Below, one piece after another: positions 39,866-48,614 of a DNA stretch of 64,000 nt. Source of the DNA: Aminobacter sp. J41 (GTDB lineage: Bacteria; Pseudomonadota; Alphaproteobacteria; Rhizobiales; Rhizobiaceae); assembly GCF_000526635.1 (NCBI RefSeq), contig NZ_JAGL01000010.1:62112-126111 (forward strand), given 5' to 3'. Position 1 is the first letter of the stretch; each line of letters begins with the position of its first letter. Made by a program: the position numbers and the translations under genes. The notes under the pieces were generated by a model that was not told the DNA's origin, searched no databases, and saw only the letters and a program-made list of their open reading frames with translations.

Positions 39866-39874
39866 TTGTATACA
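39866..39874. promoter_or_regulatory. TTGTATACA operator-like site (hyi/aacS)
   Basis: The site lies 17 bases before the aacS start in the divergent region. The same nonamer or a one-base variant occurs at 44694, 46493 and 47174. TTGTATACAA is the form of operators bound by FadR/VanR-type GntR proteins. Confidence 0.6.
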
Positions 39875-39890
39875 TTCGAAGGAGGAGCGG

Positions 39891-41927
39891 ATGCTGAAGG
39901 AGGGGGATTTCCTGTGGGAAGGCAGCGATGCCTTCAAGCAGTCGACAGGGGTTGCTGATTTCCTGCGCTGGCTCCGCGAGAAGCGGGGCCTCGACTTCGC
40001 CAACTACGGCGAGTTGCAGACGTGGTCCGCCAAGGAGATCGAGGCATTCTGGGCAGCGATCTACGACTATTTCGAAGTGATGTCGGACACACCGTACGAG
40101 ACGGTCCTCGCAAAGCGCGAGATGCCTGGTGCGCAGTGGTTCGTGGGAGCGCGCGTCAATTACGCCGAGCACATCCTGCGCCACGAGGCGGACGATCCGG
40201 AGAAGGTGGTTGTGCACCATCTTTCGGAAATCCGGCCGCTCGCTGGCATGAAGTGGCGCGAACTTGGCGACATGGTGCGCAAGATCGCAACGCGGTTGCG
40301 CGCGATGGGCGTGGTTCCGGGCGACCGCGTCGTCTCCTACATGCCGAACATCCCAGAGACCATGGCGGCGATGCTGGCAGTGACCGCGATCGGTGCGATC
40401 TGGTCGTCGGCCGCGCCGGAGTTCGGCGTCGGAACCGTCGCCGACCGCTTCTCGCAGATCGGTCCCAAGGTGCTGTTTGCCGCGGATGGCTACCGCTTCG
40501 CCGGCAAGGATTTCTGGCGCCGCGCCGAGGTCAGCGGCATCGTTGACGGGCTGCCGAGCCTCGAGCAAGTCGTCTGGCTCGACTATCTGACTGACGAGCC
40601 CGCACCTGCTTTTGAAGGCAAGTCGGTTACGCGCTTTGCAGAGCTTCTCGAAGGGCCGGCCATTTCGCGCGAGGAATTCCGCTATGAGCGCGTGGCGCAC
40701 GACCACCCGCTGTGGATCCTGTTCTCGTCCGGCACCACGGGCCTGCCGAAGGCGATCGTGCAGAGCCACATCGGCATCATCCTCGAGCACTACAAGTCGG
40801 CCGTGTTCCACCTGAACCTCAAGGCCAGCTCGCGGATGTTCTTCTACTCCACCACCGGTTGGGTAATGTGGAACTCGCTGATGTGGGGTCCGCTGGTCGG
40901 TGGCAGCGCCGTGCTCTACGACGGCAGCCCGACCCATCCGGGGCCGGACCTGCTCTGGCAGCTCGCGGCCGACACAAAGACCACCTCGTTCGGCGCCAGC
41001 CCGACCTTCGTCGAGAACATGCGCAAGCACGGCATCGTGCCGAAGGAGCGCTTCGACCTGTCGGCGATCGAGAGCATCATGCTGTCTGGCTCGCCGGCAA
41101 CACCCGAGAGCTTCAAGTGGCTGTACGATGCGGTGAAGGAGGACCTTTGGGTCACCTCCCAGTCGGGCGGCACCGAGTTCTGCTGCGGCCTCGTCGGCGC
41201 CACGCCGACGCAGCCGGTCTACGCCGGTGAGATCCAGGCGCGCTGCCTGGGGATCGACGTGCGCGTCTTCGACGACGCCGGCAACGAGCTGATCGACGAG
41301 GTCGGCGAGCTGGTCGTCTGCAGCCCGATGCCCAGCATGCCGCTGTTTTTCTGGAACGATCCGGACTTCAAGCGCTACAAGGAAGCCTATTTCGATACCT
41401 ATCCGGGCATCTGGCGCCACGGCGACTTCATGAAGATCAACAGCCGCGGCGGCTGCTTCGTCTATGGCCGCTCGGACTCGACGCTTAACCGCTTTGGCGT
41501 GCGCATCGGCTCGGCCGAGATCTATCGCACGCTCGAAGGCATGGCCGAGATCGAGGACAGCCTGATCGTCTGCATCGAGGAGCCGGGCGGCGGCTTCTAC
41601 ATGCCGCTGTTCGTGCAGCTGAAGGAGGGCGTCGTCTTCGACGAGGCGCTGGACAAGGCAATCCGCCAGCGTCTGCGCGCGGAACGCAGCCCGCGCCACG
41701 TGCCCGACGAGGTGCATGCAGTGCCGATGACGCCCTACACGCTAACTGGCAAGAAGATGGAAGTGCCGGTGCGCAAGCTGCTGATGGGCTGGCCGGTTGA
41801 GAAGGCCTACAGCCCCGACGCGATGCGCGACCCGAAGGCGATGGACTGGTTCGTCGACTTCGCGCGCCGCAGGCTCGCCGCAAAGGGCGAGACCATGTAC
41901 GGCGCACTCGCGAAGGCCTCGAACTAG
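39891..41927 (+). CDS. aacS: Acetoacetyl-CoA synthetase
   Basis: This 678-residue acyl-adenylate-forming enzyme should convert acetoacetate, ATP and CoA to acetoacetyl-CoA. The adenylation motif is FSSGTTGLPKAIVQSHIG, and the C-terminal domain holds the YTLTGKKMEVPVRKL region with the catalytic Lys. Length and the N-terminal ACS-type block (DFANYGELQTWSAKEIEAFW) fit AacS rather than acetyl-CoA synthetase. GGAGGAG precedes ATG 39891. It would feed acetoacetate from leucine or ketone-body breakdown into central metabolism. Control by the TTGTATACA site just upstream is likely. Confidence 0.92.
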   Translation: MLKEGDFLWEGSDAFKQSTGVADFLRWLREKRGLDFANYGELQTWSAKEIEAFWAAIYDYFEVMSDTPYETVLAKREMPGAQWFVGARVNYAEHILRHEADDPEKVVVHHLSEIRPLAGMKWRELGDMVRKIATRLRAMGVVPGDRVVSYMPNIPETMAAMLAVTAIGAIWSSAAPEFGVGTVADRFSQIGPKVLFAADGYRFAGKDFWRRAEVSGIVDGLPSLEQVVWLDYLTDEPAPAFEGKSVTRFAELLEGPAISREEFRYERVAHDHPLWILFSSGTTGLPKAIVQSHIGIILEHYKSAVFHLNLKASSRMFFYSTTGWVMWNSLMWGPLVGGSAVLYDGSPTHPGPDLLWQLAADTKTTSFGASPTFVENMRKHGIVPKERFDLSAIESIMLSGSPATPESFKWLYDAVKEDLWVTSQSGGTEFCCGLVGATPTQPVYAGEIQARCLGIDVRVFDDAGNELIDEVGELVVCSPMPSMPLFFWNDPDFKRYKEAYFDTYPGIWRHGDFMKINSRGGCFVYGRSDSTLNRFGVRIGSAEIYRTLEGMAEIEDSLIVCIEEPGGGFYMPLFVQLKEGVVFDEALDKAIRQRLRAERSPRHVPDEVHAVPMTPYTLTGKKMEVPVRKLLMGWPVEKAYSPDAMRDPKAMDWFVDFARRRLAAKGETMYGALAKASN

Positions 41928-41937
41928 TCACGAGATG

Positions 41938-41961
41938 GCGCCGCGGCGAATGTCGCGGCGC
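41938..41961. terminator. Bidirectional hairpin between aacS and ggt
   Basis: A perfect 8-bp stem (GCGCCGCG/CGCGGCGC) with an 8-base loop sits in the 43-base gap between the two convergent stops, followed on the plus strand by TTCATAT. Confidence 0.65.
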
Positions 41962-41970
41962 TTCATATCC

Positions 41971-43701
41971 TCAGTCTCCCATCACCACGCCTTCGCGGCG
42001 CTTGTCGGCGGCGCCGATCAGCCCGTTATCGCTGATTTGGATGACGTGCAGCCCGGAATTGAGGTTGGTGATCGCCACCTCGTGGCCCAAGGCGGTGAGC
42101 CCTGCTGCCAGTTCCTCGGCGCCATCGCCTTCCTCGACGCTGGTGCGGCCGTTGAGGTTGGTGACGTGGCGAAGGTCGATCGCCTCCTGTGGGTCCACGC
42201 CCCAGTCGAGGATCGCAACCAGCGACAGCGCGGTGTAGTTGATGATCGCCGCGCCGCCGGGGCTCCCCGTTAGCAGCACCGGCTTACCATCGCGCAGCAC
42301 GATCGTCGGCGACATGGAAGAACGCGGGCGCTTGCCCGGCTCGACGCGGTTGGCGACTGGCGCGCCATCGGCTTCTGGAACGAAGGCGAAGTCTGTCAGC
42401 TCGTTGTTCAATAGGAAGCCGCGCGCCATGACGCGATTGCCGAAGCCGCTCTCGATCGTCGTGGTCGCCGAAAGCATATTGCCGTCCTTGTCGACGATGA
42501 CGAAGTGCGAGGTGCCCTTGCGCGGGCGCTCGCTGTCAGGCGTCAGCTTGTCATCGCCGAGGCCCGGCGGAGTGCCAGCCTGGGCGACACCCCTCGATTT
42601 CGACAGATCGATCAGCTTCGCCCGCTCGGCGAGATAGTCCTGATCAAGCAGGCCTTCCGGAACGTCGACGAAATCTCCGTCCGCCATGTAGAGGCCGCGG
42701 TCCGCGAAGGCGAGGCGGGAGGCCTCAGCGAAGAGATGGCGGAACTCGATGCCGTCCTCCAATAAAGCGATGTCAAAGTGCGAAAGGATGCCGAGCATCT
42801 GGCCGACGGTGAGGGCACCTGAGCTCGGCGGGCCCATGCCGCAGACTTCGTATTCGCGATAGGGCGCACAGACGGGCTCGCGCTTTACCACCTTGTAGCT
42901 GGCAAAATCTTCCTCCGACAGGATGCTCGGATTGATGTTCGTCCTCAGCGCCGCAAGGACGTCGCGAGCAATTTCGCCGGTGTAGAAGGGCGGTGCGCCT
43001 TCCCGGGCAAAGATTTCCAGGGTCTCGGCATAGGCCGGGTTCTTCAGCGTGTCGCCCTCGGCGATAGGCCTGCCGCCGGGAAGAAAATACTCGGAAGTGG
43101 TAACGAAGGTGTCGAGGCCTTTGGCCTCTGCTACTGCCGCAGCGAGGCGCTGGCTCACGGTGAAACCGTTCCGGGCGGTTTCAATTGCGGGCTGTATGAG
43201 CGCTGCCCAATCCATGCTGCCGTGTTCGCGGTGGAAGGTTTCGAGCAGCATCGGCGTGCCGGGCACGCCGGCCGAGCGGCCACCCACCACCGCAGCCTGG
43301 AACTCCATCGGCGTCCCGTCAGGGTTCATCCAGTATTTGTCGTCGGCGGCCTTCGGCGCCGTTTCGCGGGCATCGTAGGTGATGATCTCGTTCGTCCCGG
43401 CGTCGCGGTAGACGAAGAAGGCGCCGCCGCCGAGGCCTGAGCTCTGCGGTTCGACGAGCCCCAGCATGGTCTGAACCGCAACTGCCGCATCAGCGGCCGT
43501 ACCGCCGGCGGCAAGGACCTCATAGCCCGCCTGCGTTGCCAGCGGATGGGCCGTCGCGATCATGAAGTCGCTGGCTTTGACCGATGTGCGCTCGGCGACC
43601 GCCGTCGTGTTTTCAGGCTGCGGCCGGTCCTGTGCGACGGCAACTGAGACACCGAAGGCGAAGCCCAGCGCGACGCAGATCCGAATTGTGAGGCAGTTCA
43701 T
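41971..43701 (-). CDS. ggt: Gamma-glutamyltranspeptidase
   Basis: This 576-residue periplasmic Ntn-hydrolase precursor cleaves gamma-glutamyl bonds, for example in glutathione. It has a Sec signal (CLTIRICVALGFAFGVSVAVAQ). The autocleavage nucleophile Thr397 is in KGTSHFVIVDKDGN, and the small-subunit motif is TGSPGGAAIIN. ATG 43701 is supported by GGAGG at good spacing; the frame to 43725 adds 8 residues before the signal. It is transcribed separately from its neighbours (78 bases to the amidohydrolase end) and lacks a TTGTATACA site. Confidence 0.92.
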   Translation of the reverse strand: MNCLTIRICVALGFAFGVSVAVAQDRPQPENTTAVAERTSVKASDFMIATAHPLATQAGYEVLAAGGTAADAAVAVQTMLGLVEPQSSGLGGGAFFVYRDAGTNEIITYDARETAPKAADDKYWMNPDGTPMEFQAAVVGGRSAGVPGTPMLLETFHREHGSMDWAALIQPAIETARNGFTVSQRLAAAVAEAKGLDTFVTTSEYFLPGGRPIAEGDTLKNPAYAETLEIFAREGAPPFYTGEIARDVLAALRTNINPSILSEEDFASYKVVKREPVCAPYREYEVCGMGPPSSGALTVGQMLGILSHFDIALLEDGIEFRHLFAEASRLAFADRGLYMADGDFVDVPEGLLDQDYLAERAKLIDLSKSRGVAQAGTPPGLGDDKLTPDSERPRKGTSHFVIVDKDGNMLSATTTIESGFGNRVMARGFLLNNELTDFAFVPEADGAPVANRVEPGKRPRSSMSPTIVLRDGKPVLLTGSPGGAAIINYTALSLVAILDWGVDPQEAIDLRHVTNLNGRTSVEEGDGAEELAAGLTALGHEVAITNLNSGLHVIQISDNGLIGAADKRREGVVMGD

Positions 43702-43779
43702 GGCGCATCCTCCTGCCGCCCGCATTGCCGGAAAGCAGGAGGAGTATGGCGCGGATGGCTGGCTTGTGCCAGCCGCCGG

Positions 43780-44658
43780 TTACTTCAGCTTCAAGAGCTT
43801 CGCGGCGTTCTCCTTGAGAACGAGCGGGCGGACGTCCTCGCGGATGTCGAGCTTCTCGAAGTCGGACAGCCAGCGGTCCGGCGTGATCGCCGGCCAGTCA
43901 GAACCGAACAGCATCTTATGCTTGAGGATGGTGTTGGTGTACTGAACGAGGATCGGCGGAAAATACTTCGGCGACCAGCCGGAGAGGTCGATATAGACGT
44001 TCGGCTTGTGGGTTGCGACCGACAGCGCCTCTTCCTGCCACGGGAACGAAGGGTGGGCGAGGATGATCGGCATGTCCGGGAAATCGACCGCGACGTCGTC
44101 GAGATACATCGGGTTCGAGAACTTCAGGCGCATGCCCATGCCGCCGCGCATGCCGTTGCCGACGCCGGTCTGGCCGGTGTGGAACAGGGCGATGCAGTTC
44201 TCCTCGGCGATCGCCTCGTAGAGCGTATAGGCCGAACGGTCGTTCGGATAAAAGCCCTGCATCGTCGGGTGGAACTTGAAGCCCTTGATGCCGAAGTCGC
44301 GGATCAGACGGCGTGCCTCACGCGCGCCGACCTTGCCCTTGGCCGGGTCGATCGAAGCGAACGGGATCAGGATGTCGCTGTTCTCTGCGGCGAGTTCGGC
44401 GATCTCCTCATTGTTGTAGCGGCGGAAGCCCGTCTCGCGCTCGGCGTCGACGGCGAAGATTACCGCACCGATCTTGCGCTCACGGTAATAGGCGGCCGTC
44501 TCCGGGATCGTCGGCAGCATGCCCTTGGTGCCGGCCGGATTGCGGAAGTACTTCGCCATCGCAGCCTGGAATTCGTCATAGCCGTCGTCGCGCGGGCCGC
44601 AGCAGGGCTCCTCGGCATGGGTGTGGAAGTCAATGGCGACGAGGTCGTCCAGGTTCAT
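43780..44658 (-). CDS. Amidohydrolase family 2 protein
   Basis: This 292-residue metal-dependent TIM-barrel hydrolase or decarboxylase has the N-terminal HxH motif in IDFHTHAEEP, a conserved His in FKFHPTMQGF, HTG, the conserved His in ILAHPSFPW, and the final Asp in FGSDWPAITP. Members act as aromatic-acid decarboxylases, lactonases, or hydrolases of hydroxyphenyl-beta-ketoacyl-CoA. The last fits rhizobial aromatic-acid loci, but I cannot choose from the sequence. GGGAGG precedes ATG 44658. A TTGTATACA site with a TTGACA -35 lies in the 62-base gap upstream, which points to the same regulon as aacS and metF. Confidence 0.8.
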   Translation of the reverse strand: MNLDDLVAIDFHTHAEEPCCGPRDDGYDEFQAAMAKYFRNPAGTKGMLPTIPETAAYYRERKIGAVIFAVDAERETGFRRYNNEEIAELAAENSDILIPFASIDPAKGKVGAREARRLIRDFGIKGFKFHPTMQGFYPNDRSAYTLYEAIAEENCIALFHTGQTGVGNGMRGGMGMRLKFSNPMYLDDVAVDFPDMPIILAHPSFPWQEEALSVATHKPNVYIDLSGWSPKYFPPILVQYTNTILKHKMLFGSDWPAITPDRWLSDFEKLDIREDVRPLVLKENAAKLLKLK

Positions 44659-44693
44659 GTCGGGCTCCTCCCGGGGTTATGCATGGGGTCTCG

Positions 44694-44702
44694 TTGTATA
44701 CA
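44694..44702. promoter_or_regulatory. TTGTATACA operator-like site (amidohydrolase)
   Basis: The site lies 36 bases before the amidohydrolase start. On the minus strand an exact TTGACA (44720-44715) precedes it, so the operator would cover the core promoter. Second of four sites. Confidence 0.6.
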
Positions 44703-44720
44703 GCCGTCGAGGCGTGTCAA

Positions 44721-46433
44721 CTAACCGATGGCGATTTCGACGAGCGCCATGGTGCGCTTCTCTTCGATATGGCGGATTGCCTGCCGGAGCGTCTCGGTGA
44801 GCTTGTCCGGCTGGTCGACACGTACGGCCCAGGCGCGGCTCGCTTCTGCCACCTTCGTGAAGTTGGGGCTCGGCTGCAGCGAGGTCAGCGGCATCTGGTT
44901 GGCCTTGGCGGCGTAGCCATTCGGGTAGAGGCCGAGCACCGAATAGCGTACCGCAGCCCACTCGCTGTTGTTGAGGACGACCACGAGCACCGGCAGCTCC
45001 ATTGCTTCGGCAATCTGATGGCAGGCAACCGGGTTTGCGAACATGTACGAGCCGTCGCCCATCGTCGCGACGATCAGCTTCGAGCGGTCGGCAAGCTGCA
45101 TGCCGAGCGCGGTGGGGAACGACCAGCCAAGCCCGCCGGCATGCGGCTCCTGATGCCAGGAATTGTGGCGGTTGAGCACCAGTGGATCGAGGGGTGCACC
45201 GAGCTCGGAAAGCACCGTCGCATCCTTGCCGGCGATCGCATCCGACAGGCACTTGGATACATAGGCCTTGGTCATCGGATAGCTCGGCGCGGCCGCCTTG
45301 GCGATCTTCGCGCGAATGTCCCTGACGCGATTGGCGATCAAATCCTTGCGCCGCATGCGCGCGTTCACATGGCGGCTCAGATAAGGACGCATCGCCTCCT
45401 CGAGCTGGATCAGCCCGTCAGCCGTCGCGCAGCCGATCGAGACATCCGAGCGGAAGGTGCGCACGGGCGTGCGTGTGAACAGCGGGTCGGGACCGAGGTG
45501 GATGACCTTCGCATCCTGCGGCGGATGGTGGATGTCCGGCGACCAGGGCGCCAGGCTGTCGATAACCAGGATGACGTCGGCTTCCTCGATCCACGGGAGC
45601 GGATCGGAGCCGACACTGCAAGGATGTTCGCTCGCGATCGCAGTCGCCACCGCCCACCACTGGCAGACCGGGATCGCCCATTCCTCTGCCAGTCTGGCGA
45701 GCGCGGCGAAGCCCGCATCGCTGCCTGCGCCGCGCTGGGCGATGATGAGCGGCGAGCGCGCACCGGCGAGCAGCCTGGCTGCCGCGGCAATGTCGGCGGG
45801 CGAGGGGGCGACCTCCGTCGGCTGCACCGTCGGAGGTTCTTCCAGTCCTTCGGCCGGCGTCGATTCACACAGCACTTCTCGTGGGAGGCTGAGATAGACC
45901 GGCCCCTTAGGCAGGGAGTTGGCGATGGCGTGGGCGCGATCAAGCAGCGATGCAACCTGCTCCGGGAACTTCAGTTCGTAGTCCCACTTGCACGCCTCGC
46001 GCACCAGCGCCGTCTGGTCACGCATCTCCTGACCCCAGCCGATTGGTACTGTACGCGCGCCAAAGCGGCCGCCTTCCATGACCGGCGTGCGCCCCGACAT
46101 CATCAGCACCGGCACCTGGTCGACTGCAGCGTTGAGCGCGCCGATCGAACCGTTGGCGAGGCCGACATTGGTGTGCAGGATGACCGCCTGTGCCTTGCCG
46201 GTGGCAAAATAGTAGCCGTGCGCCATGCCCATCGCCGCATGCTCGTGCGGGATCACGATGGCTTCGGGAAGGTCGAGGTCCTTGGCCGCAGCCTCGGCGA
46301 GGCCTTCGATAATTGGCGGGAAGTCCGTGCCGGAATTGCAGAAGACGTAGTCGACGCCGAGCGCCTTCAGTCGGGTGAAAAGCGCCGCTCCCGCTGTCAT
46401 TTGCGACAGCCCCTTTGCGCGATCCTGAAGCAT
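44721..46433 (-). CDS. Thiamine-diphosphate-dependent enzyme (acetolactate synthase/benzoylformate decarboxylase-like)
   Basis: This 570-residue three-domain enzyme has the thiamine-diphosphate motif GDGSYMFANPVACHQIAEAM...VVLNN and the N-terminal catalytic Glu in IVIPHEHAAMGMAHGY. It resembles 2-oxo-acid decarboxylase or carboligase enzymes of the AHAS/oxalyl-CoA group. A small AHAS regulatory subunit is absent nearby, so it is probably catabolic rather than biosynthetic. GAGGAGG precedes ATG 46433. It is divergent from a DUF3237 gene across a TTGCATACAA site and lies upstream of the amidohydrolase gene. The substrate is unknown. Confidence 0.8.
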   Translation of the reverse strand: MLQDRAKGLSQMTAGAALFTRLKALGVDYVFCNSGTDFPPIIEGLAEAAAKDLDLPEAIVIPHEHAAMGMAHGYYFATGKAQAVILHTNVGLANGSIGALNAAVDQVPVLMMSGRTPVMEGGRFGARTVPIGWGQEMRDQTALVREACKWDYELKFPEQVASLLDRAHAIANSLPKGPVYLSLPREVLCESTPAEGLEEPPTVQPTEVAPSPADIAAAARLLAGARSPLIIAQRGAGSDAGFAALARLAEEWAIPVCQWWAVATAIASEHPCSVGSDPLPWIEEADVILVIDSLAPWSPDIHHPPQDAKVIHLGPDPLFTRTPVRTFRSDVSIGCATADGLIQLEEAMRPYLSRHVNARMRRKDLIANRVRDIRAKIAKAAAPSYPMTKAYVSKCLSDAIAGKDATVLSELGAPLDPLVLNRHNSWHQEPHAGGLGWSFPTALGMQLADRSKLIVATMGDGSYMFANPVACHQIAEAMELPVLVVVLNNSEWAAVRYSVLGLYPNGYAAKANQMPLTSLQPSPNFTKVAEASRAWAVRVDQPDKLTETLRQAIRHIEEKRTMALVEIAIG

Positions 46434-46492
46434 GGTACCTCCTCTACCTGGCCTCGCCGGTATCAAACAGGTTTGGCCCCAGCGCGCAAGAC

Positions 46493-46502
46493 TTGCATAC
46501 AA
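46493..46502. promoter_or_regulatory. TTGCATACAA operator-like site (ThDP enzyme/DUF3237)
   Basis: One base different from TTGTATACAA, the site is centred in the 116-base divergent region between the thiamine-diphosphate enzyme gene and the DUF3237 gene. Third of four sites. Confidence 0.55.
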
Positions 46503-46549
46503 TTCGCTGGGCAACTAGCGTTCGCGAGAATTTTTGGAGGAGGAACGAC

Positions 46550-47011
46550 ATGCTGGAACAACCGCGCCTCGTGCATTTCTGCGACATCGTCGCTCAGCTC
46601 GCCGCGCCGATGGAGCTTGGCGACGGGCGAGGGGGCAGGCGGCGGATCATTCCGATCATCGGCGGCACCGTTACGGGTGAGCGAATCCGCGGCAGGATTC
46701 TCAATCTCGGTGCTGACTGGCAGACCGTCTTTGCCGACGGCAGCGCGGAGCTCGATACGCGATATTCCATGGAAACCGAGGACGGGGCGCTGATCGACAT
46801 CCGCAATTTCGGCTACCGGCACGGCCCGGCTGACGTCCTGGCAGCGGTGGGGCGGGGCGAGAATGTCGATCCGAGCCTGTATTACATGCGCACGCACCCG
46901 CGCTTCGAAACCGGCGATGACCGCTATCGCTGGATCAACACCTGCATCTTCGTCGGCACCGGTGCGCGCGAGGCGTCGAGCGTCCGCATTTCCGTCTTCG
47001 AAGTGCTCTAG
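46550..47011 (+). CDS. DUF3237 family protein
   Basis: This 153-residue protein is in the DUF3237 (small beta-barrel) family, with typical features IIGGTVTGERIRGRILNLGADWQTV and ...GTGAREASSVRISVFEVL. Proteins of this family often occur beside aromatic or lactone catabolic genes, and no biochemical function is established to my knowledge. ATG 46550 is preceded by GGAGGAGG; the in-frame extension to 46415 is antisense to the divergent gene. It is followed after about 200 bases by metF, which has its own operator-like site. Confidence 0.8.
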   Translation: MLEQPRLVHFCDIVAQLAAPMELGDGRGGRRRIIPIIGGTVTGERIRGRILNLGADWQTVFADGSAELDTRYSMETEDGALIDIRNFGYRHGPADVLAAVGRGENVDPSLYYMRTHPRFETGDDRYRWINTCIFVGTGAREASSVRISVFEVL

Positions 47012-47173
47012 GAATGACAATCCAGGCGATGCGGGTTCTGCAGCAACGACACGCAATGTCGTCTTTCAAGCGGGTCCCGTGCCGCAAAAGCTGGCAAATC
47101 GAGTGCAAGCAGGTATCGCCTCCCGTACATCGGACACGACGTCGAAATGCGGTTGCGGCCGGATTGATACCTA

Positions 47174-47182
47174 TTGTATACA
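47174..47182. promoter_or_regulatory. TTGTATACA operator-like site (metF)
   Basis: The site lies 30 bases before the GTG start of the MetF-like gene. Fourth of four sites. Confidence 0.6.
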
Positions 47183-47212
47183 GGTCGCATTCAACAGACT
47201 GCGGAGGAAGCT

Positions 47213-48133
47213 GTGTCGTTGCTCAATATGTTCAAGCGGTCGGAAGGTGGCGACACCGCCCCCAGCGCCGAGGTTGCAGGTTTCCTGTCGGGCTACTCGA
47301 TCGAGGTGATGCCGCGCACCGCGGCCAAGATCGAGGACTTCCGTGCGATCCTCCCGGCCGGTACGCGCGTCTATATCGCTCATATTGACGGCACCCCGAT
47401 TGAGGAAATGGTCGAGACGGCGAAGCGCATCACCGAGGAAGGCTTCCCGGTCATGCCGCACTTCCCCGCTCGCATCATCAAGGACCGCGACACGCTCGAG
47501 GACTGGATCAAGCGTTATGTTGATGCCGCCGGCATCAACCAGGCGCTGCTCCTTGGCGGCGGCGTCACGACCCCGCATGGCGACTACGACAATTCCATGC
47601 AGCTGATGGAGACCGGTCTGTTCGACAAGTACGGCTTCAAGCGCCTGCATGTCGCCGGCCACCCGGAGGGTAACAAGGACATCGACCCGAACGGCGGTTC
47701 AGCCAATGTCGATGCTGCCGTGAAGTGGAAGCAGGAGTTCTCCAAGCGCACTGACGCGGAAATGGCGATCGCGACCCAGTTCGCGTTTGAGGCGGAACCG
47801 GTAATCGAGTGGGCCGAGCGCCTGCAGGCGATGGGCGTGACGCTGCCGATCCACATCGGCATTGCCGGCCCGACCAAGCTGCAGACGCTGATTAAGTTCG
47901 CCGTGTCGTGCGGTGTTGGCCCGTCGCTGCGCGTCCTGCAGCGCCGTGCGATGGACCTCACCAAGCTGATGGTTCCGTTCGAGCCGACCGAGATTCTCAG
48001 CGATCTCGCTGCGTACAAGGCGAAGAACCCGAACAGCCTGATCTCGCAGGTCCACGTCTTCCCGCTGGGCGGCATCAAGACCAGCGCCGAGTGGTGCAAT
48101 CAGCAGACCGGGGCGGCTGTCGCCGCTGCCTGA
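47213..48133 (+). CDS. metF: Methylenetetrahydrofolate reductase-like protein
   Basis: This 306-residue protein has the MetF-type TIM-barrel with a modified N-terminal motif (YSIEVMPRTAAKIEDF), ALLLGGGVTTPHGDYDNSMQLME, LHVAGHPEGNKDIDP for folate contact, and LPIHIGIAGPTKLQTLI. It probably oxidises or reduces one-carbon units on tetrahydrofolate with FAD. In lignin-aromatic degraders such as Sphingobium a MetF works with tetrahydrofolate-dependent O-demethylases; next to a ring-cleavage operon this is an attractive role here, though no demethylase gene is in the window. The start is GTG 47213 with GGAGGAAG upstream; the frame to 47174 runs through the operator. A terminator follows. Confidence 0.82.
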   Translation: MSLLNMFKRSEGGDTAPSAEVAGFLSGYSIEVMPRTAAKIEDFRAILPAGTRVYIAHIDGTPIEEMVETAKRITEEGFPVMPHFPARIIKDRDTLEDWIKRYVDAAGINQALLLGGGVTTPHGDYDNSMQLMETGLFDKYGFKRLHVAGHPEGNKDIDPNGGSANVDAAVKWKQEFSKRTDAEMAIATQFAFEAEPVIEWAERLQAMGVTLPIHIGIAGPTKLQTLIKFAVSCGVGPSLRVLQRRAMDLTKLMVPFEPTEILSDLAAYKAKNPNSLISQVHVFPLGGIKTSAEWCNQQTGAAVAAA

Positions 48134-48182
48134 TTGGCTCAACGGCGTCCGGACATGCTCCGGACCGCGGAATGAATATGGT

Positions 48183-48222
48183 AAGGCCGTTCTCCGAAGC
48201 CGGAGGGCGGCCTTTCGTTTTT
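48183..48222 (+). terminator. Rho-independent terminator after metF
   Basis: A stem AAGGCCG/CGGCCTT, extended by TCTCC/GGAGG-type pairing around GAAGCC, is followed by TTTCGTTTTT. Confidence 0.8.
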
Positions 48223-48614
48223 GCAGCGGTACGCAATGGGATTTATGGCCTGCAGCTGGTGTTCGGCTGTGGGTTGTCTCCTGAATGCTGCCACCGGACT
48301 ATCGTTCGGGGGTGCTTGCTCCGAGTAGGGCGGAAACGCTTCCGATCCGACGCAACCCTTTGTTTCACAATGAGAATGACCGTCTCACCGGCGCAGAGTG
48401 TCGGCCATGAGCGCGGACATAAAAGACCTACCGTTATCCTCCGATCGCGGGGACGATAACGTAATCGCAGCTTCACCCACAGGCGCCTTGAGTCCTCGGT
48501 TAGGTATGGTCTGTAGCCAAAACTTATGTGGAGGGTTCGCCTTTCGATTGGCTCTCGCGGCGTGGAGGGGCTAGGTCAGGAACAAACAATCAAGTTCGTG
48601 GAGGAGAATGCCGT
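48223..48614 (+). promoter_or_regulatory. Long leader/control region of the ring-cleavage operon
   Basis: This stretch of about 390 bases contains no convincing gene on either strand. It must carry the promoter for the dioxygenase-galBCD operon. It contains the inverted repeat described at 48432-48461, and A+T-richer segments near 48500-48530. Confidence 0.5.
48432..48461. promoter_or_regulatory. CGTTATC-N16-GATAACG inverted repeat
   Basis: A perfect 7-bp inverted repeat with a 16-base spacer lies about 155 bases before the dioxygenase start. Distant dyads of this kind can be LysR-type activator sites; the LysR gene at the end of the operon is the natural candidate. Confidence 0.4.

Noticed and set aside
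39672-41717. A 681-residue minus-strand frame across aacS
   Set aside because: Antisense shadow of acetoacetyl-CoA synthetase with no family resemblance.
43780-44658. LigI (2-pyrone-4,6-dicarboxylate lactonase) assignment for the amidohydrolase
   Set aside because: It shares only the superfamily metal motifs; the LigI-type N-terminal segment I would expect is not present.
44721-46433. Biosynthetic acetolactate synthase (ilvB) assignment
   Set aside because: No regulatory small subunit is nearby and the context and operator site are catabolic, so the family call was kept general.
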